A stretch of 64,000 nucleotides of DNA from JANXQG01 sp963780045 (GCA_963780045.1 CAVZZZ010000001.1:1116001-1180000), one strand, 5' to 3'; shown: positions 25,842 through 37,407, counted from the first letter of the stretch. The notes: generated from the letters alone by a model not told the origin. Program-made: numbers and translations.

Positions 25842-26053
25842 GGTTCTTGTCGGCCGGCAACATCCGCGGCCGGCAAGGGCTGAAAACCCTACGCGAGATT
25901 CTAAGATGGTTTCCAACAAACAGGCCCAGGGCCGTGGTATCCGTGCGTGCAATCAAGCGACGATCCGCATAGGCGGGGAGCAAGACCACGCGGCAACTCG
26001 CGTTGCTTTTCAACGGGTATCACGGCCCCAGGTCTTTTCATGGAGTAATCGCG

Positions 26054-27426
<1,373 letters not shown>

Positions 27427-27937
27427 AGGTTATGCCACTAAACTCGGATTTTCCCATTTTATCACCCTTCTAAAGGGTGGTAGTACGTGTCGCCCAATTG
27501 CCGTATAGCATCGCGACACATGACTCCCAAGTTTATCACAAAAGCCCGCGCCGACAAGCCCCCAGAACGTCGCGAGCGGCTGAACTTGCAGGCACGCGAA
27601 CGGCAAGTTCGCGGAACTACCGCAAAAAGCCGCACGATTGGACTTTAGAGCCTATCCGAACACCTATTGTTGCCTTTCGCTCCGCGAAGGTAATGCCCTC
27701 TGTCGCGAAGCGAAAGGTGGCAGTTCCGCGGCAGCCGCGGTTTCGGATAGGCGCTTGCTCGGGCGGCCAAAACCGGTAAACGGCACGGGGCTCGATCCTG
27801 ACCTAAACTTGATTGGCTTTCGTTTGGGGTGAAAGCCGCGCGGAGGCGGGCAGTGCCCGCGCCGCGAGGTTCCTTCGCTGCAAGCTTGGGGCCCGCAAAT
27901 CCGAGCTTGTTCAATCGGTTTGATCCGGAGGCACGAC
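27427..27937. other. Non-coding stretch with a nested palindrome (27650-27752)
   Basis: No gene is supported in these 511 nt. The main feature is a 103-nt element with 11-bp perfect ends (GCCTATCCGAA at 27650-27660 and its complement at 27742-27752), an inner inverted repeat around CCTTTCGCTCCGCG / CGCGAAGCGAAAGG (one mismatch) and a small palindrome CCGCGGCAGCCGCGG. It has the look of a small non-autonomous repeat. Confidence 0.6.
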
Positions 27938-28099
27938 ATGGGACGAGTCCAATACGAAATCCTGTGGTGGATAGACAATTTGCGGCCTCACGAATGGGTT
28001 ATGCTCCTGGTTGGCGTGATCGTCGTCGGCGCCTATGTTTGCGGGGGATGGGCAACCGTTCCGGCACTTAAGGGCTGTTGCCAGTCGCGATCGGAATAA
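27938..28099 (+). CDS. Small single-span membrane protein (53 aa)
   Basis: ATG 27938 is preceded by a strong binding site (CCGGAGG, 7-nt spacing). The product starts MGRVQYEILWWIDNL, has one hydrophobic helix (EWVMLLVGVIVVGAYVCGGW) and a short Cys-containing tail, ending at TAA 28097-28099. No family recognised. It is below the usual length cut-off of gene callers, but the binding site, the clean membrane helix and its position 60 nt before the GGDEF gene in the same direction support it; the two could be co-transcribed. Confidence 0.6.
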   Translation: MGRVQYEILWWIDNLRPHEWVMLLVGVIVVGAYVCGGWATVPALKGCCQSRSE

Positions 28100-28159
28100 T
28101 GCCTGCTACTTGAGGATCACCATATTTTCCTTAGGCCCAACGGGCCTGCAACCAGCTTG

Positions 28160-29060
28160 ATGAACGTGAGCTTCATTGCCCTTCCCATTCCGGTTCAACT
28201 CCTTCTGGCCTTCACGGCGGTCGTCGGCTTTTACGTCGGCCGCAGGAGTCGGCGGCAAATCGCGACGGGTCCCGACCGCTCACGGCGCGAATTGCGCCGC
28301 GCAGCTCGTCGCGGCGGAACTGGAAAAGATCGCCTGGGGCCTCCGCAAGGCGCTGGTCAAACATCACACCAGCGTGAGCAAGTTCCGCGAGAAGGTTTGC
28401 AAGCTCGATGCCCGGCAGCAAGAGGCCGCCTGGAAAGACCTCTGCCGCGAGGCCGAGGAAGTCCTTCGTCCCACCCTCCGCCTGGCCGCGCAGATCTCCA
28501 ACGCCCACGACGAAATCCGCCAGCAGAGCGCGCATCTCATGACGTTCACCGAGGTCCGCACCGATCCGCTGACGGGCGTAAACAACCGCCGCGGATTGGA
28601 CGACACGATGGGCAACCAGTTGGCCACAATGAGCCGCTACGGAACGCGGTTCTCCATCGCCATGTTCGACATCGACCACTTCAAGCAAATGAACGACCAG
28701 CAAGGGCACCTCTACGGCAACCAGATGCTCAGCCAACTCGCCCGGTTGATCGACGAATCGGTCCGCGAGACCGACGTCGTGGCGCGCTACGGAGGCGAAG
28801 AGTTCATCGTCGTCATGCCGGAGACCGACCTGCCGGGCGGAACGACTTTCGCCGAGCGCCTGCGCACCCGCATTGCCGCGGAGATGCCGCTGACCGTCAG
28901 CGGCGGCGTGGCCGAGGCCTTGGACGGCGACACCAGCGAAACCTTGATCGCACGCGCCGATGCGGCCTTGTATTCGGCCAAGTCGGCGGGCAGGAACTGC
29001 ATCTTCCAGCATACGGGCAGCGAGTCCGAATCGGCGTCGGCTGCCGCGGTGATGGTCTGA
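28160..29060 (+). CDS. Membrane-anchored diguanylate cyclase (GGDEF), one frameshift
   Basis: Start ATG 28160 encodes a membrane helix (PVQLLLAFTAVVGFYVG). After a frame change near 28300 the protein continues LVAAELEKIAWGLRKALVKHH, a helical signalling region, then a GGDEF domain: DPLTGVNNRRGLDD, FDIDHFKQMND (metal Asp), RYGGEEFIVV (active site), and YSAKSAGRN near the end. The RETD motif five residues before GGEEF is the inhibitory I-site, so product feedback is expected. It makes the second messenger c-di-GMP. Single-nucleotide shift only; both halves are well preserved. Confidence 0.85.
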
Positions 29061-29070
29061 CGGATCGCTC

Positions 29071-29935
29071 TCATAACACCTCTTCCCCGCGGCGCCGCTT
29101 GCGGCGGACGATCGCGGCAGTCCGCTGGGCAATCGCCCGCCAAAGCGATTTCCATTCGATTGCGCCGGGCGGGAATTCCAGTTCGTAGGCGCGAAGGAAA
29201 CGGCGGCCGATCGAGCGCATGACCCAGGGATGCGCGGCCAGTCCCGCCGCCAGCCGCGCCACGTTGCGCGCCCGCCTGGCAACGTTGATGCGCCGGCCGA
29301 TTTGCAGCCCATCGAGGTCGACCAACCAGACTTCCACGCCTCCGCTTGCGTCGCGAGCCAGAAAGTTGGCCGCTTTCAGGTCGCGGTGAACGGCGCCAGC
29401 GGCGTGCATCCGGCCGATGAGCCGGCCGAGCTGCTCGGCGCACGCTGCGGCCAGGTGCAACCGCTCCTTCGCCGGAAGCTCAGCGATTCGCCAGGCGAAA
29501 AGATGCAGGTTCTCGCTTCCGGCGATCCACTCGCTCGCCAGAAAGCTGCCGCCGCGGACGAGCAGACGGTTGCTGCAACAAGCCAACAACGGCCGCGGCA
29601 CGGCGATTCCGTGCTCGCGAAGGAAATCCGCCTTCGCCCAATTTCGCGCCGCCTTCGCGGGACGAAAGAGCGCCGCCAGCCTTTTCGCCAGTGATCTCGG
29701 ACAGGTACTGTTTGACGACGACGGCAACCGGCCCATCGGCCAGCGGAATCTCGGTCTGCAGGACGAGCGTTTCGCGGCTGATTTTCAGCGGCCAGGCGGC
29801 GGCTGCCCGGATGAAACGGTCTGGGTTGCGCGCGATGGCTTTTCTCGCCTTCTGGGGCACCAGCGGATCGCACCAGAGCGTCGCGGCCGGTGTTCGCAGG
29901 ATGACGCGGTTTTTCGCGTTCATTTTCGCTTGCAT
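29071..29935 (-). CDS. Lipopolysaccharide (Kdo/heptose) kinase-like protein, one frameshift
   Basis: Reconstructed product about 287 residues, start ATG 29935 (or 29923). The first part contains a glycine-poor nucleotide strand and VVVKQY (ATP lysine). After a one-base shift at about 29705 the protein continues CPRSLAKRLAALFRPAKA, then GRMHAAGAVHRDLKAANFL (catalytic loop) and VWLVDLDGLQ (metal Asp). This is the LPS kinase branch of the protein-kinase fold (InaA/KdkA/WaaP group), which phosphorylates core sugars at the inner membrane. No LPS core genes are adjacent. A convergent neighbour, the GGDEF gene, ends 10 nt away. Confidence 0.75.
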
Positions 29936-30030
29936 TATTGTACGGCGACGGCAAACCTTTGGCACCTGGCTCGGCCGGGTTTGGGCCATGTAATCGCTGT
30001 TGGAGTACGTTAGCCATGACAGGGTGGGTT

Positions 30031-30036
30031 ATAATC
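30031..30036 (+). promoter_or_regulatory. Consensus -10 TATAAT ahead of 30097
   Basis: A perfect TATAAT about 60 nt upstream of ATG 30097. No good -35 box lies at 17 nt, so it may depend on an activator or be fortuitous. Confidence 0.35.
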
Positions 30037-30096
30037 AGGAAGTTCGCGCCGGCCTATGCCGGGAAGGTTCCATCATTATTCACAAGGAGAGCTGCC

Positions 30097-31831
30097 ATGT
30101 CCCATAAGTACCTGGTGATCGGGTTGATTGTGCTGTTGGAGGCGACTTGCTCGCTTGTCAGCGTCGGGTCCGCAAAAGCGGCAGACGCGGACGCACTGGC
30201 CGTCAATGCGGCCGCGCCGGCCGAAGGACCGCCGGTCAAGCAGCAGATGATGAAGCTGCCCGTTCATGTCGTCGACACCGACGGCAAGCCGGTGGCCGGC
30301 GCCAAAGTCATTCCGTGGGCATTGCGAAGTTCCCTGGGGCATGGCTGGTGGAAGGATGACGACAAGCGCGTGGGCGTCGGACCGAAGGAGGTTGTTACGG
30401 GCAACGACGGGACCGCGAACCGTCCTCTATCCGTACTATCGCGACGTGCAGGATCAGATACTAACCTCGGCGGTATCGCTTTATATCGACCATCCGGAGT
30501 TTGCCTTCGTTGACGGCTTGCACATCGACGTGCCGCGAGAGGGACCTTACGAGGTCACCTTCGGTGCGCGGAACGCCGGTTGAAATCCGGCCGCTTATCG
30601 ACGGCAAAGCGACAGGCCTCGACGGCGTGTTCCTCTTCTGGTCGGACGGCCGCTCATGGCGAAAAGGAGCGGCGCCGGAGAAAACCGCGGGCGGAACTCT
30701 TCGGATACCCGCCATGCCTCCCGGCAAGAACAGCCTGCTGGCCGTGAAGCTCGATGGCCAGCGGGCGACGCACTTCAGCACGATCGTCGACTTCGAGCTG
30801 ACGGCAGGCGCGCCGAAGAAGTTCGACGTGGCGCTGCGGCCGAGCGTGCGCATTCAAGGCGTATTGACCGACAACGTGCCGCGGCCCGTCCGGCGGGGAC
30901 GCATCAGCGCCTGGACGCTTCTCCCGAAGGACGCGGATTCCCATCGAACGCACTGGTACAGTTGGACCGTGATCCGTCCCGATGGAACGTTCACCATCGA
31001 CTGGCCGGCCGAGGAGCCGGTGCAGCTCATTGCGCTTTGTGACGGATACATTGCCACATCCGGCCTTGCGCCCGATTTCCTCCAGAATCCGCCCGATCCG
31101 AAGGAAGTAATCAGAGACCCTTTCAATCGTCCGCAGGTATTTGAGCCCCGCAAACACGGCCGCATCACGGTGGCGATGTCCCCGTTGGTCCACTGCGTAG
31201 CCACGGCGGTCGACGAGGACGATAAGCCCGTGGCGGGCGTGACGGTAGTGTCTTGGCCGAACGTCTGCTGGTGGAACGGGGGCTCACAAATCTACTGCCA
31301 TCCGCTGGTCCGCGGCGAGCGCTTGTTGCGCGACGGGATTACGAGAGTGCGACTGACGACTCCTTCCCGCAGCCGTTCCAAGCCACGACGGACGCGCTGG
31401 GGAAAGCAACGCTTTTTTTGCCCGAAGGCAACGAATACCTGGCGGTCCAGAGCGACGTCTACCAGTTGCCGATGCCCGCTGATCGTCGCGAGGTGCATGT
31501 AAGACTTGTTGCGGATGAGCCGACCGAGGAGACGCTCAAGCTCGTGCCATGCCATAGCGAGAAGCTGGACCAGTGGGACAAGCTTGCCGGTGTCGTCTTC
31601 GGCTGCTCGACGCGCGAAGGCCGCCGCATTTGCGCGCTGCCCGACGTACAGAAAAAGATGAACGAGTTCGTCGAGCGATTCCGTGTGACGAAGAACCAGC
31701 ACGATCCACAATTGCTCCGCGACGCTTACCATGCGGTAGCCGACGCCTTCGAGAGTGTTGGCAACCGCGCCGAAGCAGCCAGGTGGCGCAAGAAAGCCGC
31801 AGACCAAGCCGCAAAAGCCAAGGTTAAATGA
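30097..31831 (+). pseudogene. Secreted carboxypeptidase-regulatory-like domain protein, three frameshifts
   Basis: Start ATG 30097 (AAGGAGAG upstream) encodes a signal peptide (MSHKYLVIGLIVLLEATCSL). The first domain, LPVHVVDTDGKPVAGAKVIPW, and a later one, VHCVATAVDEDDKPVAGVTV, are Ig-like carboxypeptidase-regulatory/TonB-plug-type beta domains common in planctomycete secreted proteins. Between them are further beta-rich segments (FDVALRPSVRIQGVLTDNVP). The C-terminus is helical, TPR-like (LRDAYHAVADAFESVGNRAEA). The frame changes near 30420, near 30560 and near 31330; the parts join smoothly in meaning, so indel errors or recent decay are both possible. Function unknown; matrix or envelope role inferred. 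Confidence 0.7.
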
Positions 31832-31841
31832 GTTGCATGCC

Positions 31842-32282
31842 CTACAAGTTCAGAAGCAGCCACGCATACTGCGAGGGCACGTCCTGGATGTAATTCAAGT
31901 TCGCCTGCTGGGTGCCGTACACCGCGGCGATTGCGCTTGAAATGCTGCCGCCGAGGGCGGGAATGGCAGCCTCGGCCGACAAGTCCGCACTGGCGGCCGC
32001 GGGGCTGAAAACGCCCTGGCTTCCGACAACGTTTGGCAGATTGCCGCTGGCTGCCGGCGCGTTGGTGGCAGCCGGGCTGGCAAAAGTTGGGCTGACGAAA
32101 ATTGCCCCGGCCGCAGCATGGGCTGCCGGCGAAGGGACGGCCGTGCTTTCGATTGCGACGCTACTCGCCGCCGCCACAATTGGGGCAGCCGCGACCGCCG
32201 GGAGAACCGCACTCGGAAAACAGCGGCATTCCAACTTCTCGATTTGCAGCAGCCGATCTCTTTGGTTCGTTGTTTTTCTCAT
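31842..32282 (-). CDS. Small Ala/Ser-rich secreted protein with planctomycete N-terminus
   Basis: A 146-residue protein. The N-terminal stretch LLQIEKLECRCFPSAVLPAV has the layout of the planctomycete export motif (basic start, 'LExR', then a hydrophobic run) though in a degenerate form. The rest is a low-complexity Ala/Ser/Pro stretch with a final hydrophobic YIQDVPSQYAWLLLNL. No domain. It is convergent with the previous gene (10-nt gap). Confidence 0.5.
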   Translation of the reverse strand: MRKTTNQRDRLLQIEKLECRCFPSAVLPAVAAAPIVAAASSVAIESTAVPSPAAHAAAGAIFVSPTFASPAATNAPAASGNLPNVVGSQGVFSPAAASADLSAEAAIPALGGSISSAIAAVYGTQQANLNYIQDVPSQYAWLLLNL

Positions 32283-32518
32283 AGTGTTTTCCTCCTCCGC
32301 TCGATAAGAAAAAAACCGAGCAGTCCTTGCAGGAGTGAAGGTTTGACCTACGAGCTTGTTTGTGCAAGCGGCGCGCCAGACAGACGCTTCAAAGCAAGCG
32401 TCAAATGCGCAAAATCCGCCAATCCTCCGGCAACCCGCGCGGCGTCAGCGAAGCCACAGTGGTTTTCTTCGCAGCATTCGAGGACGTGCATTCAAAACGA
32501 ATTCACTTCCGAGGCAAG

Positions 32519-33779
32519 CTAGACCTTGTTGCCGCGAATCCACGTGCCCGCCACTTCCCCATCACAGTCAAGCAGCATCTCGTGCGGATCGGCGGACTTC
32601 TCCTCCGGGAGGCGGATGGCTGCGAGATTGGCCAGCTTGCCCGGCTCCAGCGTGCCAATCTCGGCGTCGCGGCCGAGTGCCCGGGCACCGGCGAGGGCGC
32701 CTAGTTCCAACACCGTGGCGCGACTGAGCGCGGGGAATGTGCGAGCGACGTGCCGCATTTCGGCCAGCAGGCTCAGGTCGGGCGACGAAGCGCGGCTGTC
32801 GGTGCCTAAGGCCACGATCGCGCCGGCCGCGAGCATCTTTTCCAGTGGGTAGGGCGCGTGGCCAAACCAGGCGTGCGTCCGCGGGCAATAGACGAGGGCC
32901 ATTTGCCGGCGATTCTGCCCAAGAAACTCGATCTCTTCGTCGTCCAGGTAGTTGCCGTGAATCACCAGCGCGCGATGGGCTCGCGATAAGACTAGCAACT
33001 CATCTAGCGGCCGGCTGCCGCGCGGTCGCGAGGCAGGATCGTAGACGCGGCGCGAATCGAGTAATTCGCGGAAGCGGCCGCTGCCGTCGCGCAGGAATTC
33101 GATCTCCTCCAGCGACTCGGCTAGGTGCATCGCCAGCGGCGCTTCGTGCCTGATCGACAGCTCCACGGTGTCGGCAAGTAGATCGGGATGGACCGTGTAA
33201 GGAGCATGGGGACTGAGGCCGTGCTGCCACATCAGACCCCGCTTCCGCTCTGTCCCACTCTCAGCGGGAGAGGGGAGTCGCGCATCTTGCAAGTGCCTCC
33301 GCGCCGTGGCCAGCGCCGCCTCCACCCGTTCGCGATTCGGAGCGATCAATTCCAAGAAGAGCGTCCCCTCGCAGCGCAGTACGGTGAAGGAGGTAAGTGA
33401 AATACTCCGGCTGGGCGATCTCGCCGATCGTCGTCGTGCCGTGGCGGACGCTCTCGGCCAGCCCTTGCACGACGGGCGAGACGCCGCCCAAGCGTGCCGT
33501 GCCGCGGCTCTTCATCACGCTTCGCAGCCAATCGGTCATGCCGATGCCCGGCCGCCCGATCGGACCGGCCAGGTCGCTGAATTCCAGGTGCGTATGGGCG
33601 TTCACCAAGCCAGGAATCAGCGCCACGTTGCCGAGATCCTCGACCGGCACACCGTCCGGCGGACTGCCCACCGCCACGATCCGGCCCGCGGCGATTGTCA
33701 CTGTGGCGTTCTCTATTGGCGGGCGCGCCACGGGAAAGATCCATCGGGCACGCAAACTCGCAGCGAGGTCGGTCGACAT
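32519..33779 (-). CDS. Amidohydrolase/deaminase (ATZ-TRZ family), one frameshift
   Basis: Reconstructed product about 420 residues, start ATG 33779 (MSTDLAASLRARWIF). It belongs to the cytosine-deaminase-like branch of the amidohydrolases: VNAHTHLEFSDL (metal HxH), HGTTTIGEI, GLSPHAPYTVHP (metal His), MHLAES (His) and ALGTDSRASSPDLSLLAEM (metal Asp). The Asp-Ser-x-A-S loop and general spacing resemble aminodeoxyfutalosine deaminase and 5'-methylthioadenosine/S-adenosylhomocysteine deaminases; I cannot choose between them. The frame changes at about 33370, between YLLHRTAL and FLELIAPNRE. Cytoplasmic. Confidence 0.75.
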
Positions 33780-33809
33780 GCCATCAAGTATACATGTTTT
33801 CTTCACTTT

Positions 33810-33970
33810 TTTGCGGCTTTGCGCCTTTGCGTTGGAACCATCAGCCGACAAGACGTCCCTTTTCTCGTTCGTCAAGTCGTTCATTTCGATGGCGTGCGCA
33901 GGCAAACGGGGGCCAGAAGATTTGAACGACCTGCGGGTAAGATTCCTACGCAAAGGCGCAAAGCCGCAAA
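33810..33970. repeat. 161-bp MITE-like element with 23-bp terminal inverted repeats
   Basis: Perfect 23-bp inverted repeats at 33810-33832 and 33948-33970 (core AAAGGCGCAAAGCCGCAAA) enclose 115 nt with no gene. The right end is followed by a further partial unit (GGCGCAAAAG). The same core reappears as an imperfect inverted repeat at 46714-46797. The layout is that of a non-autonomous miniature transposable element, or of two REP-like units in opposite directions. Confidence 0.65.
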
Positions 33971-34020
33971 GGCGCAAAAGAAGTTGGTGTTTTATAGTTG
34001 TCGGTAAGTCCATGTACTCT

Positions 34021-36277
34021 TCATGCGGGAAGGCTCTCCATAGGCTCTGGACGTTTGTACAGTTCGTGTAAGATTCCCTCTGCTCTTTGCCCGTCCGAGA
34101 ACCATGCCAACCACGCTAGCAGCGCCAGCGCCACGGCGCCGCCGAGGAGGTAGGCGGGCCACTGGTACGACGGCCCGGCGTCGCTCGCATGGACCAACAG
34201 GCCCAGCGCGGGGACGCGCTCAATCAATTCCGGCGTGATCTTCAGGGTCAGGACGGCCATCGCGTTGTTGAGAAAATGGAAGACGACGCCGGGCAGCAGG
34301 CTGCCGCTGCGAACGGCCAGCCATCCCAGCACCAGCCCGATCGCGAAAGTAGTGACCTCCTGCTGCAAGATGCCGTGCGCGAGGGCGAAGAAAAGCGCGC
34401 TGACGACAATCGCCCGGCCGTTCTTGCCCCGGCTGCGCAGGCCCGAAAGGACGAAGCCGCGGAAGGCCAGCTCCTCGCAGACAGCCGGCAGGGCGGCGAT
34501 CAAAAGGACCAGCGTGCCGAGGTTGGCGGATGCGAACATGCTTTGCATCCGGTCGAGCTGGGCCTGCACGTCCGGTGCGATCGGATAGAGCCGGACAGCC
34601 AGCGAGCCGAGCAGCGCGTACGAACGGGTGGAGCGCGACTGCCAGCAGGGCAGCCGCTGCTACCATCCGCCAACCCGGCAGCTTTAAAAGGAGCGTCCGC
34701 CGTGGGCTTCGCGTGAGAAACGCTGCCATTGCCAGCGCGGGCAGAAGGACGGCGGCCAGTTGCAGCGCCAGCGTCGACCGCGCAAAGCCGGCGAAGTCGT
34801 CCTGCGGCGGCAGTACCAAACGGAAACCGAAGCCGAGCACCAGGATCAAAACGCCACAAAAGAATCCCTCCGCCGGCGAGGGCAGCGGCCCGCGGTCGCG
34901 ACGCAAGTGCCTCAGCCAAATTCCGAGCGAAAACCGCTCGCTCTCGCGGAAGAGCACCGATTCGCTGTTGAATTGCTCGACCGCCCAACGGATGGCCAGC
35001 CAGCAGACCCCTAATGTGACGGCCAGCACGACCGGCAGGTATTGCAGTGCGTGCCAGTAGTCGCCTTCCAAAAGCGTCTTCAGCAGCAGCACCATGCCCG
35101 TCAGCGGCACCAGGGCGTTCCCCAGGTTCAGCTCCACGCCCGGACTTATCGGCAGCACGGCCAGCGGCAGCGAGAGCATCATCAGCGGCATGAGGTAGTA
35201 CTGCCCTTCCTTCGTGCTGCGGGCCAGCGACGCCAGGGCCAGGCAGAGCGCGCTATAGAGCGCGGAAAGCGGCAGCAGCGCCAGCGTGAGCCAAACCGCG
35301 GCCAGCACGGGCGGCCCGCCGAAGCCGGCCAGGTGCCGGAAGACCATGCTGCCCGTCGCGCCGACGCAGATCAAGTTCAAAGCGGCGGTGGCCATGCTGA
35401 AAATCATAATCGTGACCAGCTTGCCGAGCACGATTTCGCTCCGCGCGGCCGGGCTGCTGAGGAGCGTTTCCAGCGTGCCGCGTTCCTTCTCGCCGGCGCA
35501 GAGGTCGATGGCCGGATAGAACGCGCCGGTCATCGCCCAAAGCAGCAGCAGCACGGGCAGCATCCGCGACCAAAGGTTGGTCGACTTGGTCACGGTCTCG
35601 CCCGCCAGGTTGTCGGTATCGGACTCGAACGGCCTGACCGCTTCGGCAGGCAGGCCGCCGGCCACGAGGTTCGCCTTGCCGACTTCTTCCGTCCAGCGGT
35701 CCAAGACCGAGGTGAGCCGGTTGTAAGCGGCGAGCGAGCGTTCGTTGGCGGCGGAGTAGATGATTTTCGGCCGCGGGATTTCGGGGAAGGCGCCTGTAGT
35801 ACCGCCTTCAGGCGGAATGGTGTTTGGTTTCCGGCTTAAGCCGGTACTACGAGCGCGGTCTTGAATCCCCGCGCGGAAGGCCTCCAGCCGCCGGGCGAAA
35901 TCGGGCGGAAAGACGAGCGCCGCGTCGTATCTCCGCGCCTGCACCAGACGCTCGGCAAAGGCCGCATCGTCGGCCATGTTCACCGTCAATAGCTCGGCCG
36001 ACTTCTGGCCGCCGAAGAAGAGCGCGGACGAAAAATGGTCGTCTTGAATCAATGGAGGGAAGCCGCGGCCGTCGCCTTTGCCGTCGAGTTGCCGGCCGCC
36101 GACCACCAGCACCGACATCGGCTTCTGATTCTGGAACTGCACGACCTCGAAGTACGCTGTGCCCAAGAGCGGATACAGCAGCACCGGCAAGACGAAGATC
36201 ATGAACAGCGTCCGCCGGTCGCGCAACTGGTCGCGGACTTCGCGGGCGAGGATCAGCCTGATGTTGGTGAAGTTCAT
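34021..36277 (-). CDS. ABC-2 exporter permease fused to a CPBP intramembrane protease, one frameshift
   Basis: Reconstructed product about 750 residues; ATG 36277 (MNFTNIRLILAREVRDQLRD). The N-terminal 450 residues are an NatB/YhgE-type ABC-2 permease: one helix, a large extracytoplasmic domain, then five or six helices including LAGETVTKSTNLWSRMLPVLLLL. After two more helices the frame shifts at about 34620 and a CPBP (Abi) protease domain follows: EELAFRGFVLSGL (glutamate pair and Arg), FFALAHG and FHFLNN (His). Such permease-CPBP fusions exist in planctomycetes. A palindromic repeat (35796-35850) is read through in frame as LSRKPNTIPPEGGTTG. The ATPase partner is at 36417-37241, 140 nt upstream. 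Confidence 0.8.
35796..35850. repeat. GTAG-type palindromic repeat, family C, inside the permease gene
   Basis: A 55-nt element beginning GTAGTACCG and ending CGGTACTAC. Each half is a hairpin (CCGCCTTCAGGCGG and CCGGCTTAAGCCGG). On the coding strand it is translated without breaking the frame and lies in the extracytoplasmic domain, where an insertion is likely to be tolerated. Confidence 0.8.
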
Positions 36278-36374
36278 GGACTGCAAAATGTAAATGCCAC
36301 AGTGGACCGCCCCCGCCGGGCTTGCCCCGGCGGAGCGCAGGATTGACCACTAGCGCGGCCTTCCACGCAAAGCT

Positions 36375-36431
36375 TCGCGTTTTCCGTAGCCGCCGCCCGG
36401 CCCTGCCGGGCGGCGGCTACGGAAAACGCGA
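36375..36431. repeat. Perfect 26-bp inverted repeat at the ATPase 3' end
   Basis: Arms 36375-36400 and 36406-36431 are perfectly complementary, loop CCCTG. Each contains GTAG/CTAC. The stop codon TAG (36417-36419 on the minus strand) of the ABC ATPase gene is inside the right arm. It may act as a transcription attenuator or mRNA 3' stabiliser between the ATPase and the permease; a smaller GC hairpin follows near 36315. Probably family E of the GTAG-type repeats. Confidence 0.85.
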
Positions 36432-37241
36432 TTGGTTTAAATCGGTCGTCGTTGTAGTGGCCAATTCTTCGCTCCGCTGGGGCAAGCCCAGCGGGAGCGT
36501 ACATTCCTCTTCCCGCGAAATGAGTTGGAAGAAAATCTCTTCGAGGTCCTGCTCGCCATTCTCGTTGCGCAGCCGCTCCAGGGTGCCTTCGGCGAGGATT
36601 TTGCCGCGATGCATGATGGCCACGCGATCGCAGAGCTTTTCCGCCTCGCGCATGATATGCGTGGAGAAGACGATGCACTTGCCGGCGTCGCGCAGCTCGG
36701 CCACCTGCTGCAACAAAGCCCGCGCCGCCAGCACGTCCAGCCCGGCCGTCGCTTCGTCGAAGATCAGCACGGCCGGATCATGCACAATCGCCCGCGCGAT
36801 GGAGACCTTCTGCTTCATGCCGGTGGACATCTTGGCGCCCAACACGTCGCGGATTTCGTCCATCTTCAGCCGGGCAAAGATGGTCTCCATCCTCGCCCGC
36901 AGCACGTCCAACGGCAATCCGTGGAGGCGGCCGAAATACTCGACCATCTCCCAGGCGGTCATGCGGTCGTAGACGGCCGTGTTGGCCGACATGAAACCGA
37001 TCTGCCGGCGGACCTGCGACGATTGGCTGACCACGTCAAACCCGTTGACGGTGGCCGTCCCGGAGGTAGGTTGAAGCACCGTGCTGAGAATCCGCAGGGC
37101 GGTCGTCTTGCCCGCGCCGTTGGGTCCCAGTACCCCGTAAATCTGTCCCGGCAGGGCCTGGAAGCTGAGTCCGTCCAAGGCCACGAACCGCCCGCGGCGG
37201 AGGTCTTCGTAATGCTTTGTCAGTCCGGCGACAGAAATCAT
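36417..37241 (-). CDS. ABC transporter ATPase (NatA/CcmA type)
   Basis: A 274-residue ATP-binding subunit: Walker A GPNGAGKT, Q-loop region, signature MSTGMKQKVSIARAI (the normal LSGGQ is replaced by STGMK as in NatA/drug ABC-2 ATPases), Walker B VLIFDEATAGLD, and switch His in VFSTHIM. It energises the ABC-2 permease-CPBP fusion encoded downstream (34021-36277). The end TTTTTDLNQSRFP and the stop codon lie in a palindromic repeat, so the natural C-terminus may be altered by a few residues. Confidence 0.92.
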   Translation of the reverse strand: MISVAGLTKHYEDLRRGRFVALDGLSFQALPGQIYGVLGPNGAGKTTALRILSTVLQPTSGTATVNGFDVVSQSSQVRRQIGFMSANTAVYDRMTAWEMVEYFGRLHGLPLDVLRARMETIFARLKMDEIRDVLGAKMSTGMKQKVSIARAIVHDPAVLIFDEATAGLDVLAARALLQQVAELRDAGKCIVFSTHIMREAEKLCDRVAIMHRGKILAEGTLERLRNENGEQDLEEIFFQLISREEECTLPLGLPQRSEELATTTTTDLNQSRFP

Positions 37242-37379
37242 TCCTTCATTTTAACACCGTGGGCGACGGGCGAATGTAAGGCATTTCTTTGGAATTCGAT
37301 TGGTCTTGTACTGGCAGCTTGATTCGGAAGTGGGGTTGTTACGATTGGATGTTTTGTAAGCTGGGCAACATAAGCTGTC

Positions 37380-37407
37380 TTGCACGGCAAGCGCCGGCAA
37401 CTATACT
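37380..37407 (+). promoter_or_regulatory. Possible promoter ahead of 37455
   Basis: TTGCAC (37380-37385), 16-nt spacer, TATACT (37402-37407), about 50 nt before ATG 37455, whose ribosome site is AAGGAG. It faces away from the ATPase promoter region at 37242 onward. Confidence 0.4.
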
